From the NCBI RefSeq assembly GCF_025971925.1, contig NZ_JAPDHV010000004.1:62001-126000 (forward strand): a DNA stretch of 64,000 nucleotides, given 5' to 3'. This DNA comes from Chryseobacterium oryctis. GTDB lineage: Bacteria; Bacteroidota; Bacteroidia; Flavobacteriales; Weeksellaceae. A program made the translations under genes and the position numbers. Positions 26,782-35,589 of this stretch are shown here, piece after piece (within the stretch, counting starts at the first letter, position 1; the number at the start of each line of letters is the position of its first letter). Under the pieces are notes generated by a model. The model made no database searches and was not told where the DNA came from. It saw only the letters and a list, made by a program, of their open reading frames with translations.

Positions 26782-27315
26782 AATAGAATTTTGGCAAATA
26801 TACTATTTTAAATTATTCTAAATTAAAAATAAATAATTTAGTTTTTCAATTATAAAATCAATATTAATTGTTGAAGTCAATAATTAAAAGAGTGGTTTAT
26901 TTTTGATTTCACTTTTATGTGTCTGTTGGTTTTTGCTAAAAAGGCAATAAAAGTGAATTTAATTAGTATATTATTTTAATTTATAGAATTTATTTCCATA
27001 AATAAGATTGTTTATATGTTGTGTTATAATTTTCTTTTAGAAAAAATTATTTTTTTTAGTAAAAAATAGTTTTTGGCATTTTTTTTGTTAGCAAGAGTGT
27101 GAATGGCTAATAAAATATTCTCTTATTAAAGAGATATTATTTAAAAAGAATAAAAACACAAACCTAATTTCTAGCTATCAAAATAATATTTAATTGTTTT
27201 TGCTACTGTATTATGCAGTGGTGGCATATGTTTTTGTGCTGCAGGTTATTTTTTAGTCATTTTAAAATAAACTTAATGTTCATTTTAAAATAATATTAAA
27301 ACATAAAAAATATCA
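26782..27315. other. A+T-rich intergenic region between divergent genes
   Basis: No ORF or RNA gene is recognised. It holds the minus-strand -7 element at 26795-26802 and, near the right side, a direct repeat of CATTTTAAAATAA (27258-27270 and 27281-27293, 23 bp apart) upstream of the secreted-protein pair. Much of the rest is homopolymeric A/T. Confidence 0.5.
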
Positions 27316-28203
27316 ATGATGAAAAGTCAAATTACTTTATTGGCATCCTTTTTTTTGGTATCAATGTCTTATGCGCAAGTAGGCATAAGTACTAATAATC
27401 CGTTGGGTGCTTTCCATGTTGATGGAGGAAAAGATAACAAAAATGCAATCATTCCTAATCAACTGACAGGTACTGAAGCCGAAAAGAATGATTTTATTGT
27501 TACCCAAGACGGAAAAGTCGGGGTTGCCACGGTATCTCCTACTCAAAGCTTAGATGTTAACGGTAAGGCTAGGGTAAGAAGTCTCGATTATTTGGGATAT
27601 TCAAATGCTTATCCTGTTTATGCGGATGAAAATGGTGTTTTAGGAAAAGCAGCTATTTCTCCAAGCTCAAAATTAGCCTTTTTTGAGTCTAGAACTCCCC
27701 TTTTTTTAGCAGGATCTTATTATAATGGTGGCAATGAGATTAAAATTCCTATCACGAATGCGGACCAAAAAATTAATACTATTGGTGCAAGTGTTTACAC
27801 TAGCAATAATTATGTAAGAATTGGTGAAGCTGGCACATATATAATAGGAGGTTCTATTAATTTTTCCTTAATTAAATCACCAACAAGTACAAGTGAAACC
27901 TATGATCCTGATAATGCCTACATAGCAATTAATATTAAAAGAAGCTCAGATGGAGGGGCATCTTGGGAGTCAGTCAATGGTGCAAGACCTATCTTTCCGT
28001 TATATAATACGAGCGAAAGGGTTTATTCATATACCCTTCCTATATCTATTGTTAATTTAAATGTAGGAGACTTAATCAAAATGGTTTTTTATAGAACAGT
28101 TGACGGAAGTATGACTCCTCAAGGAACCAAACTACAATCAGTAGGGTTAAACTCAGACTACGGAATTCCAACTTATACTTTGTCTTTTTCTAAGAATAGT
28201 TAA
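27316..28203 (+). CDS. Secreted protein of a tandem paralogous pair (1)
   Basis: A 295-aa protein with a signal peptide (about 1-20, ending MSYAQ; the second Met at 27319 may be the true start). The mature N-terminus has VGISTNNPLGAFHVDGGKDN and then the repeated type TQDGKVGVATVSPTQSLDVN, a pattern found in surface and tail-fibre-like proteins of Flavobacteriia. The C-terminal half is beta-rich. No enzyme motif is seen. It has a paralogue 10 nt downstream with the same domain order. Confidence 0.65.
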   Translation: MMKSQITLLASFFLVSMSYAQVGISTNNPLGAFHVDGGKDNKNAIIPNQLTGTEAEKNDFIVTQDGKVGVATVSPTQSLDVNGKARVRSLDYLGYSNAYPVYADENGVLGKAAISPSSKLAFFESRTPLFLAGSYYNGGNEIKIPITNADQKINTIGASVYTSNNYVRIGEAGTYIIGGSINFSLIKSPTSTSETYDPDNAYIAINIKRSSDGGASWESVNGARPIFPLYNTSERVYSYTLPISIVNLNVGDLIKMVFYRTVDGSMTPQGTKLQSVGLNSDYGIPTYTLSFSKNS

Positions 28204-28212
28204 ATTTTTATT

Positions 28213-29115
28213 ATGAAAAAGATATTTTTAGGTTGTTTTTTATTGGGTATTAAAATCTTAACCGCGCAAGTTGGTATAGGTTCTAAAAATCCTTTGGGTA
28301 CGTTTCATATTGATGGAGGGAGAGATAATAAAGATATTGTTAACTCTTCTCAATTAATGGGTACTGAAGCAGAGAGAAATGATTTTATTATTACAGCAAA
28401 TAATAAAGTTGGGATAAAAACAATTAATCCTAATGAAGCATTGGATGTAAATGGAAAAGCCAGAATTAGAGATTTGGAAATTTTAAAAAGTAGTACAAAT
28501 TATAGCTTATGTGCTAATGGAGAGGGTGTTTTAGGGAAATGTAGCCCTGTAGAGCAAGAAAAAAAAGCGGCATATTATTTCAAGACTGATGAATTTACAT
28601 ATAGTCCATACGGACTAAGTAGCTATAATTCAGGTTATAGAGTAGCTGTACCTATTGCATCAAATGATACGTTTTTGAATACATTGCTTACATCAGTAGG
28701 AAATAATTATCAGGTGAAGGTTCCTTCATCAGGATACTTTTTGATTGGGGGAGGTATTAATTTTTATATAGGTTTTGATTCTAAAATAACTCCTATATAC
28801 CAAAAGGATTTTGCTAAAGTATATATAGCAGCTAATATTGAAGTAAGCTCTGATGGAGGTAATTTGTGGAAGTCCATAACAGGATGTAGGACTCTTTTTG
28901 AAATTTTGAGACTCCCTAATCATGTTTTCATTGTGAATAAACCACTAACTATTCCTACTGTTTTAACGGAGCTTAAAAGTAATGATTTAATAAGAGTAGT
29001 TTTTTATAGAACAAGAGATGCGAATGGTAATCTTGAAGGGGAAGCTTTGGATGCACTTGATATAAAAGCGGCCTATGGAGGTCCTGGTTATTCCTTGTCA
29101 ATATCTAAACTTTAA
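28213..29115 (+). CDS. Secreted protein of a tandem paralogous pair (2)
   Basis: A 300-aa paralogue of the preceding gene: a signal peptide ending LTAQ, then VGIGSKNPLGTFHIDGGRDN, a GTEAERNDFII segment shared with its neighbour (GTEAEKNDFIV), and an NEALDVNGKARIRDL segment. The C-terminal halves share an SSDGG-x-W motif and VFYRT but are otherwise diverged. Co-transcribed with the first copy and ended by hairpins at 29137 and 29230. Confidence 0.65.
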   Translation: MKKIFLGCFLLGIKILTAQVGIGSKNPLGTFHIDGGRDNKDIVNSSQLMGTEAERNDFIITANNKVGIKTINPNEALDVNGKARIRDLEILKSSTNYSLCANGEGVLGKCSPVEQEKKAAYYFKTDEFTYSPYGLSSYNSGYRVAVPIASNDTFLNTLLTSVGNNYQVKVPSSGYFLIGGGINFYIGFDSKITPIYQKDFAKVYIAANIEVSSDGGNLWKSITGCRTLFEILRLPNHVFIVNKPLTIPTVLTELKSNDLIRVVFYRTRDANGNLEGEALDALDIKAAYGGPGYSLSISKL

Positions 29116-29136
29116 AATAAAATGTTTACTTGAATT

Positions 29137-29165
29137 GGAATAATAACTTAGCTATTATTCCTTTA
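29137..29165 (+). terminator. Hairpin after the secreted-protein pair
   Basis: Perfect 9-bp stem GGAATAATA / TATTATTCC with a 7-nt loop and a short T tail, 22 nt after the stop codon. Confidence 0.5.
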
Positions 29166-29229
29166 GATAGCTCGTTTCTAACGAATATCATTCATTGTTT
29201 CTTTATTCAGTTTTTTAATTTGTATGTTA

Positions 29230-29261
29230 AAGTCCAATATCGTAAGATGTTGGGCTTTTCA
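29230..29261 (+). terminator. Strong terminator between the secreted genes and the CRISPR locus
   Basis: 12-bp stem (29230-29241 with 29246-29257, two G-U pairs) with a GTAA loop, followed by TTTC. Confidence 0.65.
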
Positions 29262-29361
29262 TGTTTATACTTATTTTCAAGAATAGAATGTTGTTTTTCA
29301 AATTGAGTATTTAAGGAGTGGAATTTTAGTTGAATTTATTAAACTTAGGGGGTATAGTCAC

Positions 29362-29440
29362 AAAAAAAGGCGAGTTGCCCCGCCTTGAATGTTTTCACAA
29401 CGGAATAATCCTTATTTGTGGATTGTTGTTGGTTTAGTAT
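29362..29440 (-). ncRNA. Second, decayed tracrRNA copy
   Basis: 54 nt (29362-29415) are identical to the tail of the intact tracrRNA at 29925-29978, including the AAGGCG/CGCCTT terminator stem and its U-run on the minus strand. The anti-repeat next to it is degenerate: CAATCCACAA replaces CAATTCACAA, and the GAAAGC end is lost. The -7 element found at the intact copy is not present. Flanking sequence further upstream (ACCATAAAACA) is still shared. This is a duplicate that may be silent or may have another partner. Confidence 0.7.
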
Positions 29441-29496
29441 TTTGAAAAGTAGTGTTTTATGGTATGTTTTAATAATGTTATTTTTTTCTCCGTTTA

Positions 29497-29591
29497 CGAT
29501 TTAATCACCTAATGTTGTATATGTTAATTTAATTATTATATTTGCATATAATTACAACGTATTAATTTACTTCATTAGGTCGATTAAATCG
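29497..29591. repeat. Inverted repeat flanking the crRNA-like promoter
   Basis: The left arm 29497-29514 (CGATTTAATCACCTAATG) and right arm 29573-29591 (CATTAGGTCGATTAAATCG) are inverse copies apart from one extra C. The left arm ends directly before the -33 TTG, and the right arm ends directly before the repeat-like element. Confidence 0.75.
29515..29544 (+). promoter_or_regulatory. Promoter of the crRNA-like RNA
   Basis: TTG (29515-29517), a 19-nt spacer and TATATTTG (29537-29544) fit the Bacteroidetes TTTG-N19-21-TAnnTTTG rule well. Predicted start at about 29551. This is the best-formed promoter seen in the window. Confidence 0.65.
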
Positions 29592-29875
29592 GTTGTGACT
29601 TGCTTTCAATTTTTAGTTTGGTGTGATAACCTCTTGAGAAAGAGAGATGGATTAAACGAAAAATCCCCAGATGTTGGCGCATCAAAGGGATTGTAACTTA
29701 GATTAATGTTTAATTTTTAAATTGATTGAAATGGATTTAAAAAATCTAATTTGCTTTCGTTCATTTAGACATTGGCGAAGCAAAAAGATAGTTCATCTAT
29801 CTAAGCCATTTTGTTTTTATTGCAAAAAGCGTAAATAAAAACAATATAATTGGGCGATTAAAAATCGCCTAATTA
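29551..29875 (+). ncRNA. Candidate crRNA-like guide RNA followed by structured RNA
   Basis: From the predicted start at ~29551 the RNA would begin with a ~41-nt unique segment. It is followed at 29592 by GTTGTGACTTGCTTTCAA, which matches the 5' end of the crRNA repeat (GTTGTGAATTGCTTTCAA) at 17 of 18 positions, and later GTGTGAT resembles the repeat's CGTGATG. This spacer-then-repeat order is that of a type II crRNA and could pair with the tracrRNA anti-repeat. Downstream are five or more hairpins up to 29874. It contains no ORF. On the minus strand the same 18 nt would read as an anti-repeat, so a tracrRNA relic is the main alternative. Length and 3' end are inferred. Confidence 0.5.
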
Positions 29876-29923
29876 TTTGCAAATATACTAAAATTATTGA
29901 TTTTTTTTTGAAATCATTATAAA

Positions 29924-29992
29924 GAAAAAAAGGCGAGTTGCCCCGCCTTGAATGTTTTCACAACGGAATAATCCTTATTGTGAATTGCTTTC
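29924..29992 (-). ncRNA. tracrRNA of the type II-C system
   Basis: Minus-strand RNA starting with the anti-repeat GAAAGCAATTCACAAT (29992-29977), which pairs over 16 bp with the crRNA repeat start (15 Watson-Crick plus one G-U). It continues AAGGATTATTCCGTTGTG and ends in the AAGGCG/CGCCTT hairpin with a U-run (29931-29925). A -7 element TAGATTTG on the minus strand (30005-29998) places the start at the anti-repeat. The tail has the form usual for Flavobacteriia tracrRNAs. Divergent from cas9. Confidence 0.88.
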
Positions 29993-29997
29993 GGTTA

Positions 29998-30005
29998 CAA
30001 ATCTA
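29998..30005 (-). promoter_or_regulatory. -7 element of the tracrRNA gene
   Basis: TAGATTTG on the minus strand fits TAnnTTTG and lies 5 nt before the anti-repeat. No good -33 TTG is seen at the expected distance. Confidence 0.5.
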
Positions 30006-30089
30006 TAAATTATTTTTTTATATGTTTTATGGTTTTCCGTAAAATAGTTACTTTTTTTCTCTTTATTTTTATACTTTATCAAAACTTAA

Positions 30090-33000
30090 ATGGCTATGGC
30101 TAAAAATATACTTGGATTAGACTTAGGTGTTTCATCAATAGGATGGGCTGTTGTACAGGAAGATTCTAAAAATCCTGAGAATAATAAAATCATCAAATTG
30201 GGTGTTCGTGTAAATCCACTAACTGTTGATGAGCAACTGAATTTTGAAAAAGGAAAGCCTATTACAACAAATGCCGGAAGAACTCTAGCCAGAAGTGCAA
30301 GAAGAAATCTCCAAAGATTTAAGTTGAGACGGGTGAATCTTATTGAAGTTTTAAAGAAAAAGAATATCCTTAAAGAAACCGATTTATTGGCAGAAGTTGG
30401 AAAACATTCAACTTTTCAAACTCAGAAAATAAGAGCAATATCTGCTAAACAAAGAATAGAACTCTCGGAATTTGCCAGAGTTTTACTTTTAATCAATAAA
30501 AAAAGAGGATATAAAAGCAGTCGCAAAGCCAAAAATGAAGATGAAGGACAAATTATCGATGGAATGGCTGTTGCCAAAAAATTATATGAAGAAAACCTAA
30601 CGCCTGGAGAATATTCTTATCAACTTTTACAGCAAGGTAAAAAGCAATTGCCTGATTTTTATCGCTCAGATTTACAATCGGAATTTGATAAAATTTGGAA
30701 TTTCCAGAAACAGTTTTATCCTGAAATTTTAAATGATGAATTGTATAAAGGACTGCAAGGAAAAAACAAAAATGCTACTTGGATTATTTTAAAAGAACCA
30801 TTTTCTCTAGTGGGTATCAAACAAACTGGGACGATGCAGGAGAAAAAGATAGAAAAATATTTTTGGAGAAATGAGGCTTTGAAAAAGCAATTAGATTTTG
30901 AAACTTTGGCTGTTGTTTTTCAGGAGATTAACAGTAACCTGAATAATTCGAGCGGTTATCTTGGAGCCATTAGTGACAGAAGTAAAGAACTGTATTTCAA
31001 CAACCAGACTGTTGGAGAATATTTATACAATCAGTTAAAAACTAATCCACACACAAAGCTTAAAAATCAGGTTTTTTACAGACAGGATTACTTGGATGAA
31101 TTTGAAAAAATATGGGAAACTCAGGCAAAATATTATAAAGAACTAACCAATGAATTGAAGGAAGAGGTCCGAGATATTATAATTTTTTATCAGAGAAAAC
31201 TTAAATCTCAAAAAGGATTAATCAGTATTTGTGAATTTGAAAACAGAGAAATTGAAATCAACGATGTTTCGACAGGCTCAACAGGAAAAATAAAAAAGAA
31301 AACGGTTGGTTTAAAAGTAGCACCTAAGTCTTCCCCATTATTTCAGGAGTTTAAAATCTGGCAGGTTCTGAATAATTTACAGTTTCAAAATTTAGAAACG
31401 AAAGAAATTTTTCCAATTGATTTAGATTTCAAGCAATCCATTTTTGATGAAGTTAATATCAAAGGGAAACTTTCTGCAAAAGAGGTCTTGGATATTGTTG
31501 GTTATTCAGGAAAAGAATGGAAAACTAATTTTAAAGATATTGAAGGAAATTATACCAACGAAAAACTCTATACCGCTTTTCTGAAAATCATAGCCAATGA
31601 AGGAATAGAATTTCCAAAAGAGTTTAAATTAATCATTGATGATGAAATCAAAATCTCTAAAATAAATACTTCTGCAGAAAATATTAAATTATTTGTTAAG
31701 GAAAAATTGTCAGAATTTGGTATTAACACTTCTATTTTGGATTTTAATCCAGAACTGGAAGGGAGTGATTTTGAAAAACAGGCTTCTTATCAACTTTGGC
31801 ATTTGCTGTATTCTTACGAGGGCGATGATTCACCGTCGGGAAATGAAAAACTGTATGAACTTTTAGGAAAGAAATTCGGTTTCAAAAAAGAACATTCCAA
31901 AGTTTTGGCGGAAATTGGTTTTCCGCAGGATTATGGAAGCCTTAGTTCAAAAGCGATGCGAAAGATTTATCCTTATATAAAAGAACATAAATACAGCGAC
32001 GCTTGTAATTATGCAGGTTACAATCATTCTAAAAATTCATTGACTAAAGAACAATTGGAAAACAGAGTATTGAAAGAGCAGTTAGATATTCTTCCAAAAA
32101 ATTCATTACGAAATCCTGTGGTTGAAAAGATTTTGAATCAAATGATAAATGTTGTCAATGAAGTCACTAAAGAATATGGAAGACCTGATGAAATTCGGAT
32201 TGAATTGGCAAGAGAACTTAAAAATAATGCAGAAGAGCGTGCTAAGATGACTTCCGAAATCAGCAAAGCGACTCTGTTACATCAGAAATATGCTGACATT
32301 TTGAAAAAAGAGTTTGGTATTCCTGTTCCATCAAGAAATGATATAATCCGTTATAAATTATATTTAGAATTAGCCAATAATGGTTTTAAAGATTTGTATA
32401 CTGATGTACAAATCAAAAAGGAAGAGCTTTTTACCGATAAATATGACATTGACCATATTATTCCTCAATCACGATTTTTTGATGACAGTTTTTCGAACAA
32501 AGTTTTAGTTTCAAGAGGAGCCAATCTTAAGAAAGGTAATTTCACGGCTTTCGATTATCTGGAAATTGAAGGCAAAGAGAGATTGGAAAAATTCCTCAAT
32601 ATTATTAAAGAGCTTTATGATAAAGGAGCTATTACTAAAGCGAAGTATGAAAAACTTCAGAAAAAAGGTATTGAAATAGGAGATGGATTTATCGAAAGAG
32701 ATTTACGAAACACACAATATATCGCCAAAAAAGCCAAAGAAATCCTTTTTGGAATAACTAATTCTGTTATTTCCACTTCAGGAAGAATAACAGATAAACT
32801 CCGTGAGGACTGGAATCTAATCAATACAATGAAGGAACTTAATTTGGAAAAATACAGAAAATTAGGTTTGACGGAACTTATTGAAAATTCTAAAGGAGAA
32901 GAAAAAGAAAGAATCATAGATTGGACTAAAAGAAATGACCATCGTCATCATGCAATGGATGCTTTAACGGTTGCTTTTACAACGCATAATCATATTCAGT

Positions 33001-34298
33001 ATCTCAATTATCTTAATGCAAGAAAAGATGAAAAACACAAAGAGCATAAGAATATTTATGCTATTGAAAATTTAATTACCAAAGTAGTTGAAAAGAAAAA
33101 TGGTTCAAAAGAAAGACGATTTATCGAACCTATTAAAAATTTTAGAAGTAATGCTAAAAAACATTTAGATGAGGTGCTGATTTCTCATAAAGCTAAAAAT
33201 AAAGTTGTTACCAAAAATAGTAATAAAATCAAGAAAAAGGGAAGTGTCGTTGCAAAAACAGAATTGACACCGAGAGGACAACTCCATAAAGAAACCATTT
33301 ACGGAAGTGCAAAATTCCTTAAAACGAAAGAAGAAAAAGTATCAGGAAAGTTTGATTTAGAAACCATCAATAAAGTTCAGAACAAAAAATTTCGAAATGC
33401 ATTATTATCGAGATTACAACAATTTGATGGAGATGCCAAAAAAGCATTTACTGGAAAAAATGTAATTTCTAAAAATCCGATTTTTCTTAATACCGAAAAA
33501 ACAGAGCAATTGCCTGAAACTGTTACTCTAGCTTGGTATGAAACAGGTTATACCATCAGAAAAACGGTTAATCCTGATAATTTTAAAGATTATAAAAATA
33601 TTGAAAAAATTATTGATAAAGGCGTTCGCGATATTTTAATGAATAGATTGAAAGAATTTAATGGAAATTCTAAAGATGCTTTTTCAGATTTGGATAAAAA
33701 TCCGATTTGGCTCAATAAATCTAAAGGAATATCTATAAAATCAGTTACAATTTCTGGGATTAGTAACGCCGAGGCTCTACATTACAAAAAAGACCATTTT
33801 GGTAAAGAGATTTTAGATGAAAATGGAAAAAAAGTAGCAGTTGATTTTGTAAGTACGGGAAACAATCATCATGTAGCTATTTATGAAGATGAAAAAGGCA
33901 ACCTACAGGAGAAAGTTGTGAGTTTTTATGAAGCTGTGGAAAGAGTAAATCAAAATTTACCAATTATTGACAAAGAATATAATTCTGAGCTAGGTTGGAA
34001 GTTTTTATTTACGATGAAACAGAACGAAATGTTTTTATTTCCGTCAGAAGATTTTCATCCGAATGATGTGGATTTGTTTGATGAAAAGAATTTGAGTTTG
34101 ATTTCTAAAAATTTGTTTAGGGTTCAGAAAATTGCAACAAGAGATTATTTCTTCAGACATCATTTAGAAACTACTGTTGAAGATAATTCTACATTAAAAG
34201 GAATTACTTGGAAAAGAGAAGGATTAAATGGGTTAAAAGGAATTTTGAAAGTAAGACTTAATCATTTAGGGAAAATCGTTCACATCGGAGAATATTAA
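30090..34298 (+). CDS. cas9: CRISPR-associated endonuclease Cas9 (type II-C)
   Basis: RNA-guided DNA nuclease of 1402 aa, within the usual Bacteroidetes II-C range. RuvC-I ILGLDLGVSSIGWAV carries D11 (D9 if the second ATG at 30096 is used). The arginine-rich bridge helix is RSARRNLQRFKLRR. RuvC-II IELARELK carries E705. The HNH motif is YDIDHIIPQS with H789 followed by a conserved N in the NKVLVS region. RuvC-III RHHAMDAL carries H954 and D957. All nuclease residues appear intact. It is 5 nt upstream of cas1; the tracrRNA gene is divergent. Confidence 0.98.
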   Translation: MAMAKNILGLDLGVSSIGWAVVQEDSKNPENNKIIKLGVRVNPLTVDEQLNFEKGKPITTNAGRTLARSARRNLQRFKLRRVNLIEVLKKKNILKETDLLAEVGKHSTFQTQKIRAISAKQRIELSEFARVLLLINKKRGYKSSRKAKNEDEGQIIDGMAVAKKLYEENLTPGEYSYQLLQQGKKQLPDFYRSDLQSEFDKIWNFQKQFYPEILNDELYKGLQGKNKNATWIILKEPFSLVGIKQTGTMQEKKIEKYFWRNEALKKQLDFETLAVVFQEINSNLNNSSGYLGAISDRSKELYFNNQTVGEYLYNQLKTNPHTKLKNQVFYRQDYLDEFEKIWETQAKYYKELTNELKEEVRDIIIFYQRKLKSQKGLISICEFENREIEINDVSTGSTGKIKKKTVGLKVAPKSSPLFQEFKIWQVLNNLQFQNLETKEIFPIDLDFKQSIFDEVNIKGKLSAKEVLDIVGYSGKEWKTNFKDIEGNYTNEKLYTAFLKIIANEGIEFPKEFKLIIDDEIKISKINTSAENIKLFVKEKLSEFGINTSILDFNPELEGSDFEKQASYQLWHLLYSYEGDDSPSGNEKLYELLGKKFGFKKEHSKVLAEIGFPQDYGSLSSKAMRKIYPYIKEHKYSDACNYAGYNHSKNSLTKEQLENRVLKEQLDILPKNSLRNPVVEKILNQMINVVNEVTKEYGRPDEIRIELARELKNNAEERAKMTSEISKATLLHQKYADILKKEFGIPVPSRNDIIRYKLYLELANNGFKDLYTDVQIKKEELFTDKYDIDHIIPQSRFFDDSFSNKVLVSRGANLKKGNFTAFDYLEIEGKERLEKFLNIIKELYDKGAITKAKYEKLQKKGIEIGDGFIERDLRNTQYIAKKAKEILFGITNSVISTSGRITDKLREDWNLINTMKELNLEKYRKLGLTELIENSKGEEKERIIDWTKRNDHRHHAMDALTVAFTTHNHIQYLNYLNARKDEKHKEHKNIYAIENLITKVVEKKNGSKERRFIEPIKNFRSNAKKHLDEVLISHKAKNKVVTKNSNKIKKKGSVVAKTELTPRGQLHKETIYGSAKFLKTKEEKVSGKFDLETINKVQNKKFRNALLSRLQQFDGDAKKAFTGKNVISKNPIFLNTEKTEQLPETVTLAWYETGYTIRKTVNPDNFKDYKNIEKIIDKGVRDILMNRLKEFNGNSKDAFSDLDKNPIWLNKSKGISIKSVTISGISNAEALHYKKDHFGKEILDENGKKVAVDFVSTGNNHHVAIYEDEKGNLQEKVVSFYEAVERVNQNLPIIDKEYNSELGWKFLFTMKQNEMFLFPSEDFHPNDVDLFDEKNLSLISKNLFRVQKIATRDYFFRHHLETTVEDNSTLKGITWKREGLNGLKGILKVRLNHLGKIVHIGEY

Positions 34299-34303
34299 AT
34301 TTT

Positions 34304-35532
<1,229 letters not shown>

Positions 35533-35553
35533 ATTTTAAATTCTAAAAGCAAA

Positions 35554-35586
35554 AATAATCTACTGATTTTCAGTAGATTATTTTTT
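35554..35586. terminator. Bidirectional terminator between cas2 and the array
   Basis: Perfect 12-bp stem AATAATCTACTG / CAGTAGATTATT with a 5-nt loop, followed by T-run on the plus strand and preceded by an A-run (T-run on the minus strand). It can end both the cas transcript and an array transcript coming from the opposite side. Confidence 0.75.
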
Positions 35587-35589
35587 GAG

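Noticed and set aside
29592-29640. Isolated repeat as a second, very short CRISPR array
   Set aside because: There is only one repeat-like copy, it diverges after ~18 nt and lies on the opposite strand; a stand-alone guide or relic fits better.
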